The notes: generated from the sequence alone by a model not told the origin. A DNA stretch of 8,835 nt from an uncultured Mollicutes bacterium (GCA_900550795.1 URTN01000023.1:1-8835), one strand, 5' to 3'; positions 1 to 7,307 are shown, counted from the first letter of the stretch. Numbers and translations are program-made.

Positions 1-642
1 GGCTACTATTTCCCTATTATAGGATTTCATTGGCATCGTATCAGAAATTATCGATATAGCACCTAAAACTAATAGATATGGATCGACTTTTCCTAGTAAA
101 CAAATCGAAAACAAGAAAGAAAGATAACCAGCCGAGACATTATATTCCCCATAATCCAATAAATCGTCATGGATAATAGATGTGGCTTCAGGCAAGGATT
201 CTCCTATTTCATGATGGTCGATTATCAATGTATCGATACCGTTTTCCTTTAAATAGGAAATGGCTTCAAAGCAATTGACTCCGTTATCGACGCATATTAA
301 TAAAGAATAACCTGCTTTAGCTATCTTTTTGGCATTGTCTAGATTTAGGCCATATCCATCCTTGAATCTAGAAGGGATAAAGAAAGATACATGCTTATTT
401 AATTTAAGCAAGGAATAATAGATAATCGAGGTCGACATGATGCCGTCGCAATCATAATCGCCATAGATGATTATCTTCTCATTATCTTTGATGGCTTTTT
501 CTATCCTTTCTTTGGCCTTAATCACGCTAGGATGGTCATTAATTAGAGGAATATTAGCAAAAGAAGGCTTAGCAATCAGTTTGCTAAAACCTTCTTCATC
601 AAGATTATAATATTTTTTTATTTTCTCTAGAAAAGTATCCAT
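1..642 (-). CDS. recJ: Single-stranded-DNA-specific exonuclease RecJ, N-terminal part (runs off the left edge)
   Basis: RecJ is a cytoplasmic DHH-family 5'-3' exonuclease that degrades single-stranded DNA in recombination and mismatch repair. The 214 codons present show the family's metal-binding motifs in order: GDYDCDG at residues 61-67, VDNG at 118-121, DHH at 142-144 followed by EIGESLPEA, and ISDTMPM near 199-205. The DHHA1 and OB-like C-terminal parts lie outside the window. The N-terminus is short: about 60 residues precede the first motif, somewhat fewer than I recall for B. subtilis RecJ. The ATG shares one base with the secDF stop (TAATG) and no clear Shine-Dalgarno precedes it, so it is probably translated by re-initiation after secDF. 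secDF next to recJ is a known Firmicutes neighbourhood, which supports RecJ over other DHH phosphoesterases. After the DHH motif IIHDD stands where many relatives have an NP-containing stretch. Confidence 0.88.
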   Translation of the reverse strand, partial: MDTFLEKIKKYYNLDEEGFSKLIAKPSFANIPLINDHPSVIKAKERIEKAIKDNEKIIIYGDYDCDGIMSTSIIYYSLLKLNKHVSFFIPSRFKDGYGLNLDNAKKIAKAGYSLLICVDNGVNCFEAISYLKENGIDTLIIDHHEIGESLPEATSIIHDDLLDYGEYNVSAGYLSFLFSICLLGKVDPYLLVLGAISIISDTMPMKSYNREIVA

Positions 643-3461
643 TAGTCATTGATACCGATAAAGATAGCTTCTTCAGGCTCGGCAGATTTCTTCTTTTTCA
701 TTAATTGACCGCCGGCATTCTTCTTTTTCTTCTTAAGTGGCTTGATCTTGATGTGGGAGAACATCTTGACGAAGCAAGAATATAAGAATGGATATAAGGT
801 CAAGGTAGTAGCTAGAGCAAATGCTAATCCTAATATGAAGCTTAGATATGGTGACATGAAGTAAATTGGCCCAAAGGCGAAATAGACAATGCCAACATAA
901 GCAGCTAGTAAAGCGAAGATGATAAGGATACCAGCTTGTCTAGATGTAGATTTCTTGACAACATCAAGCTTAAATTCAACAGTTCCTCTTTCTTTAGCAT
1001 GTGTAGAGGCAACTAATTCCTTTTCGTAAGTTGCAATGAATAAGGCAAGTAAGAAGCCGACTAGAGCAACTCCAACTGAACCAAGGGCAACTACTGGGGA
1101 AGTAGAAATTCTAGCAATTACGAAGAAGGCAACAGCAATATAGCTTGAAGCAGTTACTACTATTCCCATTGATAAGGCTCTAGAAATGCCATATCTAAGA
1201 ACTAAATAGACAACACTAATCAATATTCCGATTCCAACTCCAAGAGCAACGCTTCCTAAATATGGTTGGCCAATTTCAGGGGTAACAGTTGCAAAATAAG
1301 AGATATAATCGGCAGTTTCCCTAACATATCTATTTTCGATGAAATTAGTGATTGCATCGTTTAACCCTAAACTAGTTGGGGCTGACCAGGTATTTGAGGC
1401 ATCTAGAGTAGAGATGCTATACATCTTGTCTCCACCATTTTCTTCAGTTAATGGGAGATAGGCATTGAGCTTGATTTCATAATAGAACCAATAGTAAGTC
1501 TTACCAGTACCAGCATCGGCAGTTTCATAAATTGCTTTTGGGGTTTCAGATAATTTGATATCTTCATTTGGATTGGAAACATATTCAATCAAGGCCTTGT
1601 CATCAATCTTGATGGAATCAAGTAAATATGAATCTCCGGTAGCGTCTTTTCCGAATAAGTGGGCTACGTCAGATAAACTAGAAACAGTGATATATTCGCT
1701 CTTTTCGCTTCTTACATCAATTCTTAGGACGGTTTGGCTTTGCTTATAGGCAGCATCATTATAGACATCGCCATTCTTAACGCCAAATCCTATCATAGTT
1801 CCAATGCCAGCTAAGACAAATAAGCTAGTAACGATTCCTACCCAAATCTTTCCTTTAGAGAAATCCTTATCTTGATATGGACCGAAATAGGTTTGTTTTT
1901 CTTCTTTTACTAAATCAGGGATCTTCTCACCATTGATATTAAGTTGTTTTACAAAGCTAGATTGCATTGAATTATCAGTGCATAATAGCCAGCCTGCTAA
2001 TCTTAAGAAGACTAGGTTAACTAAGGTAGCGATTAATCCACCACCAACTAGCATAACTCCAAACTTGGAAGCCAAATCACCGGCGAATAGATATACAAAT
2101 GTACCTAATATAATAGAGACAACGCCAGCATCGATAACAGGAAGCACTGATTTTTTAGCAGCTTCTTGGCTCGCTTTCTTTAATGTTCTTCCTTTATATA
2201 TTTCATCTTTTAATCTAGAAGAGTATATAAGGGCACCAAATAAGGCAACTAAACCAGTAGCCATAATTCCTAATAAGGCAGCAATATTGAATTGGCTACC
2301 AAAGGCAACGAATAATCCAAATGCCCCAAAGCTAGATAAAGCAATGGAAGTAATCTCAGCCAAAGCGAAGATTCTATCGAATAACACTAATAAAATGCAA
2401 AGGAAGACGAAGACAATTATAGTAGAAATAAGAGTCTTGCTTAAGGCTGGAGAGATAGCATAATCACCAACGCTAATTAAATTTTCTACAGTCGCATTGG
2501 CCTTTTCAGAATAGGTAAATGTAAGCCTATAATCGCCTAAATTAGAGGCATTGAACATATTGCGGAGGAAGACAGCAGCTTCATAGGCCTCTTTAGTCTT
2601 GCTCGGATTATAATTTCCATCGCTAGAAATTGCTTCGCTAGTTGGAATTAATTGTAGATATGGGGTTTCCTTATCGGTATCGCTAGATTGATACCAGACG
2701 GCATTATCATTAGTTGTAGCTTCAACTGTTAGGATTCTATTTTTGACATTAACATCCTTATCGGCTTTGTCATAGGTATCGTCTTCTTTTCTATTGGCCC
2801 AGACAACTAATAAGGTATTTTGGGCGGCACTAGTCTCGTTTCCGCTAGAATCGGTTTCGGCAGCTTTTGTATTGTCATTACAATATTTTAGTAAGTTAGT
2901 GAAGGCTTCTTTATAATCATCGCCAGTTTTTAACGGGACAACTACTACTGGGACTTTATAAGATCCCATGTCGATATTTTCAATAGTCGCTGTTTGATCG
3001 TCGATGATGGTCTTTAATAAGTCAGAGTCAGTATAGCCATCATGAGTTGTATCGGAAGCGTCTAATTCATAATCACCACCAGAGAAAGAAAGATATTGCT
3101 CAAGGTAGGAATATTGGGTTTCCGAATTTGAAGTTGTACGAAGCGAAACGGCAATCGTATCATAGCCTTGCACCTTGACTTCATATTCGCTCATTCCCCA
3201 ATTATCAAGCCTAGCCTTGACTGTATTTGCCAAATCATTGATTACTGGTTGTCCAGAAGCATTGATATCTTCGGCAGCCAAGAAATCTTGGTAATTGCCA
3301 TTAACGCTATTTTCTTCATAATGGCTAGCCTTGAAATAAAGCGTTTTGCCATCTGCATATGCTAAATCGCTATTCATCGTTTTCATTAATGGGGAAACGG
3401 AAGCTCCGATTCCGATTAATAGAGTCGCACACATGGCAATGTAAGATATATATCTACGCAT
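642..3461 (-). CDS. secDF: Divergent fused protein-export subunit SecDF
   Basis: SecDF is the Sec-translocon accessory protein that uses proton flow to pull exported proteins across the membrane. This 939-residue protein has the fused plan: helix 1 (about 5-27), a large outside domain (about 28-340), five helices (about 341-362, 366-388, 391-413, 440-461, 466-494), helix 7 (about 538-560), a second outside domain (about 561-734) and five more (735-757, 760-783, 788-812, 843-866, 870-897). SecD/SecF-like junctions are visible: SVGDYAISPALSKTLI before helix 2 and TVTPEIGQPYLGSVAL before helix 8. It is about 200 residues longer than B. subtilis SecDF, mostly in the outside domains, and ends in a lysine-rich tail. 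Helices 4 and 10, which normally hold the relay aspartates (DAN and ND motifs), contain no acidic residue. The position next to recJ supports the call. The start has a strong Shine-Dalgarno. An alternative is a degenerate MMPL/SecD-like exporter. Confidence 0.82.
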   Translation of the reverse strand: MRRYISYIAMCATLLIGIGASVSPLMKTMNSDLAYADGKTLYFKASHYEENSVNGNYQDFLAAEDINASGQPVINDLANTVKARLDNWGMSEYEVKVQGYDTIAVSLRTTSNSETQYSYLEQYLSFSGGDYELDASDTTHDGYTDSDLLKTIIDDQTATIENIDMGSYKVPVVVVPLKTGDDYKEAFTNLLKYCNDNTKAAETDSSGNETSAAQNTLLVVWANRKEDDTYDKADKDVNVKNRILTVEATTNDNAVWYQSSDTDKETPYLQLIPTSEAISSDGNYNPSKTKEAYEAAVFLRNMFNASNLGDYRLTFTYSEKANATVENLISVGDYAISPALSKTLISTIIVFVFLCILLVLFDRIFALAEITSIALSSFGAFGLFVAFGSQFNIAALLGIMATGLVALFGALIYSSRLKDEIYKGRTLKKASQEAAKKSVLPVIDAGVVSIILGTFVYLFAGDLASKFGVMLVGGGLIATLVNLVFLRLAGWLLCTDNSMQSSFVKQLNINGEKIPDLVKEEKQTYFGPYQDKDFSKGKIWVGIVTSLFVLAGIGTMIGFGVKNGDVYNDAAYKQSQTVLRIDVRSEKSEYITVSSLSDVAHLFGKDATGDSYLLDSIKIDDKALIEYVSNPNEDIKLSETPKAIYETADAGTGKTYYWFYYEIKLNAYLPLTEENGGDKMYSISTLDASNTWSAPTSLGLNDAITNFIENRYVRETADYISYFATVTPEIGQPYLGSVALGVGIGILISVVYLVLRYGISRALSMGIVVTASSYIAVAFFVIARISTSPVVALGSVGVALVGFLLALFIATYEKELVASTHAKERGTVEFKLDVVKKSTSRQAGILIIFALLAAYVGIVYFAFGPIYFMSPYLSFILGLAFALATTLTLYPFLYSCFVKMFSHIKIKPLKKKKKNAGGQLMKKKKSAEPEEAIFIGIND

Positions 3462-3466
3462 ATTTT

Positions 3467-3473
3467 CTCCTCT
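3467..3473 (-). promoter_or_regulatory. Shine-Dalgarno site of secDF
   Basis: AGAGGAG lies five bases before the secDF ATG. It is the best ribosome-binding site in the window and fixes the start. It contrasts with ruvA, the 30-codon ORF and the glycosyltransferase gene, which have none. Confidence 0.8.
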
Positions 3474-3496
3474 TGTTTTACTCTAGTCTTCACTGA

Positions 3497-3511
3497 ATTA
3501 TAAATAATTCA
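3497..3511 (-). promoter_or_regulatory. Candidate -10 box for secDF, inside a short inverted repeat
   Basis: A perfect TATAAT on the minus strand (3502 to 3497) would start transcription near 3490, giving a leader of about 28 bases with the Shine-Dalgarno inside it. No good -35 hexamer is seen at 16-18 bases. The box lies in a 7-bp inverted repeat, TGAATTA-TAAA-TAATTCA (3494-3511), and the 9-mer AATAATTCA recurs 11 bases away (3503-3511 and 3514-3522). In DNA this AT-rich the repeats may be chance. Confidence 0.4.
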
Positions 3512-3536
3512 TCAATAATTCACTGTGCCGTATTAA

Positions 3537-3601
3537 AGAATACTCTTTAGTGGAATTTCAAGCAATAAAATATATTCCAAAACCTTAAAAAAGAGTATTC
3601 T
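3537..3601 (-). promoter_or_regulatory. 12-bp inverted repeat across the ruvB 3' end, possible weak terminator or processing stem
   Basis: AGAATACTCTTT (3537-3548) and AAAGAGTATTCT (3590-3601) are perfect reverse complements 41 bases apart. One arm is the last codons of ruvB and the other lies in the ruvB-secDF gap. A further 6-bp repeat, TGGAAT (3551-3556) and ATTCCA (3574-3579), nests in the loop. On the transcript the stem is followed by only a short U run, so as a terminator it is weak. The distal arm is also part of its own small palindrome, TAAAGAATACTCTTTA (3534-3549), so two folds would compete. Confidence 0.45.
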
Positions 3602-4598
3602 GATGGGCTAATTTAAGGTGGGCATAGGCTTTTTCGGTCGCAACACGCCCTCTTGGAGTCCTATTTATTAATCCACTTAATAGCAAATAAGGCTCATAAA
3701 CATCTTCTAGATTGGTTAGTTCCTCTCCAATTGAAGTTGCTATTGCCTCTAATCCAACAGGTCCTCCATGGAAACGTTTGATAATCGTATTTAGGTAACG
3801 GATATCAACTTCATCTAGACCAAGTGAATCTATTTTCAAGGCATCAAGAGCTTCATTAGTTAATTCTAAGCCGATTTCATCTAATCCCTTGAAATTAGCA
3901 AAGTCACGAACACGTTTGAATAACCTATTGGCAATTCTAGGAGTCCCCCTGCTTCTAGTCGCTATTAATTTAGCGGCTTTATCATCGATTGGAGTTGCTA
4001 ATACTAACGATGTCCTTTTTATTATTTGCTCTAGTTCTTCTTCATTATAGAAATCTATCTTCATGGAAATCCCAAACCTAGCCCTTAATGGAGAAGATAA
4101 ATCCCCAGCCCTAGTGGTCGCACCTACTAAGGTAAATGGAGGAAGGGGCATATTTAATACATGGCTAGATCCATTTTGGTTAACTAATATCGAAAGATTA
4201 AAATCTTCCATCGCTCCATAAAGGACTTCCTCGACTGCCCTGGATAATCTATGTATTTCATCAATAAATAAGAGATCGCCGGGCTCAATCTCGCTTAAAA
4301 TGGCAGCTAAATCGCCTGGACGCTCAATGCTAGGTCCATTGATTAGCTTTATATTGCCACCCATTTCATTAGCAATGACATAGGCCATCGTAGTTTTTCC
4401 TAGTCCTGGAGGACCGTAAAGAAGAACATGGTCAAGGCTTTCTTTCCTTTTTTTAGCCGCACCCATGAAGACTTTTAGATTATCCTTCATCTCGCTTTGG
4501 CCTATATATTCTTTTAAGGTCTTTGGACGTAAGGAAAGCTCGCTAGTGATGTCTTCTTCTTCTTTTCTAGCATCTAGTAATCTACTTGAATCTTTCAT
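3585..4598 (-). CDS. ruvB: Holliday junction branch-migration helicase RuvB
   Basis: RuvB is the AAA+ hexameric motor that, loaded by RuvA, drives branch migration of Holliday junctions. The 337 residues, a normal length, carry Walker A GPPGLGKT (62-69), Walker B LFIDE with the DEIH signature (110-116), sensor 1 GATTRAG (159-165), the arginine-finger region LRARFG (171-176), the [10 protein letters not shown] sensor 2 motif (217-226) and the winged-helix end with [10 protein letters not shown] and [10 protein letters not shown]. All key residues appear intact. The start overlaps the ruvA stop by ATGA, and AGGA lies eight bases upstream, so the two genes are translationally coupled. The gene ends 123 bases before secDF; queA, tgt and yajC, often found in between in Firmicutes, are absent. 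Confidence 0.98.
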   Translation of the reverse strand: MKDSSRLLDARKEEEDITSELSLRPKTLKEYIGQSEMKDNLKVFMGAAKKRKESLDHVLLYGPPGLGKTTMAYVIANEMGGNIKLINGPSIERPGDLAAILSEIEPGDLLFIDEIHRLSRAVEEVLYGAMEDFNLSILVNQNGSSHVLNMPLPPFTLVGATTRAGDLSSPLRARFGISMKIDFYNEEELEQIIKRTSLVLATPIDDKAAKLIATRSRGTPRIANRLFKRVRDFANFKGLDEIGLELTNEALDALKIDSLGLDEVDIRYLNTIIKRFHGGPVGLEAIATSIGEELTNLEDVYEPYLLLSGLINRTPRGRVATEKAYAHLKLAHQNTLF

Positions 4599-5149
4599 TT
4601 CCTTAATCCTTTTAATGCCTGGCGAAGCGCTTCTTCATCACTAAGTCCTTTTGGAAGTTTAGCAATAATCGAATCTATTTCCTTGCTCTTGAATCCTAAT
4701 GAAGTAAGTGCACCCCTAACCTCGACATAGGCATTAGGTGCTTTTTCTTTCGCGTTATCAATTAATTTGCCCTTCAAATCAAGGATAATCTGGCTTGCGG
4801 CTTTTGGACCAATCCCAGGCAATTTCTTCAAGTAGCCGACATCATTGCTAGAAATAGCCAAAAACAAATCATTTGGATTAGTTTTAGATAAGGCTGAAAT
4901 TGCCGTTTTAGGGCCAATTCCTTTCACTTCAATCAAAGAAGAGAAGGCCTCCTTTTCTAATTTAGTTAGGAAGCCGACTAGATAATGGTCATCTTGAGTC
5001 AATACTTCATGTGTATATATCTTGCATTCTTTATCCAAAGTAAAATCAGAAATCCTAGATACGAATACTTCATATCCAATCCCGTTTACTTCGATAACGA
5101 CGAATTTTTCTTTAATTTCGCTTATTTTTCCTAGTAGTGAATAGATCAT
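4595..5149 (-). CDS. ruvA: Holliday junction DNA-binding protein RuvA
   Basis: RuvA tetramers hold the Holliday junction open in a square plane and recruit RuvB rings. The 184-residue reading has an N-terminal OB domain (about 1-62, opening [12 protein letters not shown]), two helix-hairpin-helix motifs, VKGIGPKTA (75-83) and LPGIGPKAA (110-118), and the small C-terminal RuvB-contacting helical domain (about 140-184, [13 protein letters not shown]). A longer reading starts at 5185 and adds 12 residues (MFCHCLTLFIES). It is rejected because RuvA proteins begin with MI followed by the first OB strand, and because those bases encode the end of the micro-ORF in another frame. The chosen ATG overlaps the micro-ORF stop (ATGA, 5149-5146) and has no Shine-Dalgarno, so translation probably depends on coupling. 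It ends in an ATGA overlap with ruvB. Confidence 0.95.
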   Translation of the reverse strand: MIYSLLGKISEIKEKFVVIEVNGIGYEVFVSRISDFTLDKECKIYTHEVLTQDDHYLVGFLTKLEKEAFSSLIEVKGIGPKTAISALSKTNPNDLFLAISSNDVGYLKKLPGIGPKAASQIILDLKGKLIDNAKEKAPNAYVEVRGALTSLGFKSKEIDSIIAKLPKGLSDEEALRQALKGLRK

Positions 5150-5238
5150 AGATTCAATAAATAAAGTAAGACAATGGCAAAACAAATTAAAGTAGATACA
5201 AGTGGAATCAGAGTTTTGCCAAAGTCAAATTTTCCCAT
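5146..5238 (-). CDS. Putative 30-residue single-helix membrane peptide, leaderless and coupled to ruvA
   Basis: An ATG at 5238 opens 30 codons ending in TGA at 5146. The peptide begins MGKFDFGKTLIPLVS and continues with a hydrophobic stretch, [15 protein letters not shown], to its end. It reads as a short basic/polar head (two lysines, one aspartate) and one membrane helix with almost no C-terminal tail. The stop overlaps the ruvA ATG as ATGA, the same arrangement as ruvA-ruvB. No Shine-Dalgarno is present; instead a promoter with TGTTATAAT sits six bases before the ATG, so the predicted +1 is the A of the ATG. I recognise no family. It may act only as a leader that delivers ribosomes to ruvA, or be a real membrane peptide. 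The reading is short enough that chance cannot be excluded. Confidence 0.55.
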   Translation of the reverse strand: MGKFDFGKTLIPLVSTLICFAIVLLYLLNL

Positions 5239-5244
5239 AGGGCA

Positions 5245-5253
5245 ATTATAACA
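5245..5253 (-). promoter_or_regulatory. Extended -10 promoter for the micro-ORF-ruvA-ruvB unit, predicted leaderless
   Basis: TGTTATAAT (minus strand, 5253 to 5245) is a perfect extended -10 element. The 17-base-spaced -35 position reads ACACTA, a poor match, as is common with extended -10 promoters. Exactly six bases (TGCCCT) separate it from the ATG at 5238, placing +1 on the start codon. No terminator hairpin is visible between the obgE stop and this site, so read-through from obgE is also likely. Confidence 0.6.
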
Positions 5254-5272
5254 TTATTAAAGCAAACTAGTG

Positions 5273-6547
5273 TTATTCAGAATACTCAAATTCAAAATCA
5301 CCGATTCTAACCGTATCACCTTCGACTGCACCTTTTTCTTTTAAGGCGGCATCTATTCCTATTTTAGTTAGATAGGAAAGCAGTTTTGCAACACCTTGGT
5401 CAGTAGAAAGGTTAATCAAATTATATTGGCTAAGTACCTTCTCGCCTTCGATGACAAATAGATGGGCACTTGGGTGTTTGATAAGAAATGGTTCTTCCTC
5501 TTCTTTAGCAACATATAATTTGAATTCAGGGTTGTCTTCTTTCTTAAATAATGGGAATTCAGGAGTGTTCTGGATAGTTTCATATATCTTTTGGATTAAT
5601 GGGTTTACCCCATCATGAGTCAAGGAAGATAATGGATAGGAGATAAAACCTAGTTTCTTATCGAATATAGCTTTTCTTTCGCTTGCCCCATCCATATCCA
5701 TCTTAGTAGCTACTACAATTTGGGGACGGCTTTCCAAAGAAGCCCCATAATCTTTTAATTCTTCGTTAATCTTGCAGTAATCATCATAAGGATCTCTTTC
5801 TCCTGACATCGAGACCATATGAACTAAAACCCTGCATCTTTCGATATGACGTAAAAAGGAAAATCCTAATCCTTTTCCTTTTGAAGCACCTTCAATTAAC
5901 CCTGGCATATCTGCTAAGACAAATTGGTTTTCTTGATCAGGAAGAGTAACTACTCCTAGATTTGGAGTTAAGGTAGTAAAAGGATAATCGGCTGTAGGGA
6001 CATTAGCCTTGCTAACGACATTTAAGAAAGTGGATTTACCTACCGAAGGGAACCCAATTAAGCCAGCGTCCGCTAATAATTTTAATTCAAGTACAACGCG
6101 TTTTGTTTCGCCTGGATGACCATTTTCGGCAACCCTAGGGACCCTAAGTCTGCTAGTTTTAAAAGAGGCATTCCCCCTGCCACCTTTTCCTCCTTTGGCT
6201 GCTAAAACCTTATCTCCATCGTGGCTTAAATCAGCTAAAGGAACCATGCCATCTTCTAGATAAACGATAGTGCCAACAGGAACTTCGCAATAAATATCAG
6301 GCATAGATAAGCCATATCTATTCTTTTTATCACCTTTTTCGCCATCTTTAGCAATAATGGCCTTGCCATGTCTATATGCTAAAAGGGTATTGATATTCTT
6401 TTTGGCAACAAAATAAATGGATCCACCATTCCCGCCATTTCCTCCATCAGGACCGCCCTTTGGAAGATTTTTCTCTCTTAGGAATGAAATAGCCCCATTC
6501 CCGCCATTTCCTGATCTAACTTCAACAACTGCTCTATCTATTAACAT
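5273..6547 (-). CDS. obgE: Ribosome-assembly GTPase Obg (ObgE/CgtA)
   Basis: Obg is an essential GTPase of large-subunit ribosome assembly and stress signalling, acting on the ribosome in the cytoplasm. The 424 residues show all three domains: the glycine-rich Obg fold (about 1-158, with GNGGNG, GGPDGGNGGNGG and GGKGGRGNASF), the GTPase domain (about 159-330) with G1 GFPSVGKST (165-173), switch region FTTLTPNLG, G3 DMPGLIEGA (213-221), G4 TKMD (281-284) and G5-like SSL (307-309), and the C-terminal OCT domain (about 342-424). G4 has threonine in place of the usual asparagine; I recall TKMD from some Lactobacillales Obg proteins, so it is probably functional. The start overlaps the glycosyltransferase gene by seven bases, with AAGGA six bases upstream of the ATG inside that gene. 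rplU and rpmA, frequent neighbours, are not beside it. Confidence 0.97.
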   Translation of the reverse strand: MLIDRAVVEVRSGNGGNGAISFLREKNLPKGGPDGGNGGNGGSIYFVAKKNINTLLAYRHGKAIIAKDGEKGDKKNRYGLSMPDIYCEVPVGTIVYLEDGMVPLADLSHDGDKVLAAKGGKGGRGNASFKTSRLRVPRVAENGHPGETKRVVLELKLLADAGLIGFPSVGKSTFLNVVSKANVPTADYPFTTLTPNLGVVTLPDQENQFVLADMPGLIEGASKGKGLGFSFLRHIERCRVLVHMVSMSGERDPYDDYCKINEELKDYGASLESRPQIVVATKMDMDGASERKAIFDKKLGFISYPLSSLTHDGVNPLIQKIYETIQNTPEFPLFKKEDNPEFKLYVAKEEEEPFLIKHPSAHLFVIEGEKVLSQYNLINLSTDQGVAKLLSYLTKIGIDAALKEKGAVEGDTVRIGDFEFEYSE

Positions 6548-7290
6548 AATGATTCCTTGACTCCCTTAGGAAGTATGTAATTCTTCTTATTCTTCTTTAT
6601 TTTACCTAAATCGGATGAAAACTGTTTGCTTGATTTTGCAAATGATATCGATGAATGGGCATCATCATTTATCCAATATACCGGAATTCGCTTAATCCTA
6701 AATTTATTTAAGGATAGGAAATAGCAATACTCAACATCGAAGGCAACCCCATCGATTACTTGATGCTTAATCATCTCTTTGGCAACGCTATCCTTGAAGC
6801 ATTTAAAGCCACATTGGGTGTCGCTAATTTCTTTGAAATGGAATCTCCATTTGACCAATTGCTTAGATACATCATGGCCAAGTTGTCTTATGAAAGGTCT
6901 TTTTCCTGAATATGCCCCTTTCATATCCCTATCCCCTATAAAAGCATCGTATTTGCCGATATTTTCTTTAATGACATCAAAGGCTTTTAAATCAGTGGCA
7001 AGGTCAACATCCATGAATAAATCATAATCGCAGCTACTTGCTTCTATACCTCTTTTAATAGCAGCACCTTTTGCCCCAATCTTGCTAAAAGAAAGCATTT
7101 TTACATATGGAGGCATAGACGATAATTCTTTCTCTAATTTAGCTTGTTCTTCTTCGCTTGACCCATTAGGAACGACGATAATATCAAAAACATGGCCACA
7201 GGATTCAAAATAAGGAATGACCTTTTCCTTAAGGTTTTTAATGAACATGTCAGTTTGGTTTTTGATTGGGAAGATAATAGAGAATTTCAT
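6541..7290 (-). CDS. Family 2 glycosyltransferase, polyprenyl/dolichyl-phosphate hexosyltransferase (ALG5)-like
   Basis: The 249 residues form a GT-A fold of the GT2 family. The N-terminus KFSIIFPIKNQ and VVPNGSS (about 39-45) are nucleotide-sugar contacts; KIGAKGAAIKRGIEAS (70-85) is the usual KG-A-RG segment; FMDVDLATD holds the metal-binding DxD (D94, D96); GDR (119-121) stands where relatives have GSR; and ISDTQCGFKCF (155-165) is the signature of the dolichyl-phosphate glucosyltransferase and related lipid-linked-sugar group. The likely reaction is transfer of a hexose from UDP- or GDP-sugar to a polyprenyl phosphate at the membrane face; donor and acceptor cannot be read from sequence. 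No membrane helix is seen, unlike GtrB-type enzymes. It follows a strong terminator, has its own -10 and no Shine-Dalgarno, and overlaps obgE by seven bases, so the two form one operon although their functions are not evidently related. Confidence 0.85.
   Translation of the reverse strand: MKFSIIFPIKNQTDMFIKNLKEKVIPYFESCGHVFDIIVVPNGSSEEEQAKLEKELSSMPPYVKMLSFSKIGAKGAAIKRGIEASSCDYDLFMDVDLATDLKAFDVIKENIGKYDAFIGDRDMKGAYSGKRPFIRQLGHDVSKQLVKWRFHFKEISDTQCGFKCFKDSVAKEMIKHQVIDGVAFDVEYCYFLSLNKFRIKRIPVYWINDDAHSSISFAKSSKQFSSDLGKIKKNKKNYILPKGVKESLC
6554..6558 (-). promoter_or_regulatory. Shine-Dalgarno site of obgE inside the glycosyltransferase gene
   Basis: AAGGA lies six bases before the obgE ATG, within the last codons of the upstream gene. 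It supports this start and independent ribosome entry for obgE. Confidence 0.7.
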
Positions 7291-7300
7291 CGCAAGGGAA

Positions 7301-7306
7301 ATTATA
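7301..7306 (-). promoter_or_regulatory. Candidate -10 box of the glycosyltransferase-obgE operon with a very short leader
   Basis: A perfect TATAAT ends ten bases before the ATG at 7290, so the transcript would start only about three to five bases before the start codon. The bases between (TTCCCTTGCG) hold no Shine-Dalgarno. The -35 position is a T-rich run from the preceding terminator and matches poorly. A promoter is expected here because the terminator isolates this operon from the gene upstream. Confidence 0.5.
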
Positions 7307-7307
7307 C

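Noticed and set aside
1555..1749. Plus-strand 64-codon reading within secDF
   Set aside because: Antisense shadow of the second outside domain; no ribosome-binding site and no protein-like features.
1933..2463. 176-codon plus-strand reading opposite secDF, starting at TTG
   Set aside because: It lies wholly inside secDF on the other strand, has no Shine-Dalgarno, and its proline- and asparagine-rich composition is what the complement of alanine/leucine-rich membrane helices gives.
3168..3365. Plus-strand 65-codon reading within secDF
   Set aside because: Antisense shadow of the first outside domain; no ribosome-binding site.
5150..5185. N-terminal extension of RuvA by 12 residues
   Set aside because: RuvA proteins start at the MI that opens the OB fold; the extension overlaps the micro-ORF in another frame and has no Shine-Dalgarno.
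6428..6512. Repeated ATTCCCGCCATTTCCT on the plus strand
   Set aside because: It is the codon-level echo of the GNGGNG glycine repeats of the Obg fold, not a DNA repeat with its own role.
6779..7027. Plus-strand 82-codon reading within the glycosyltransferase gene
   Set aside because: Antisense shadow of a clear GT2 gene that carries intact motifs on the other strand.
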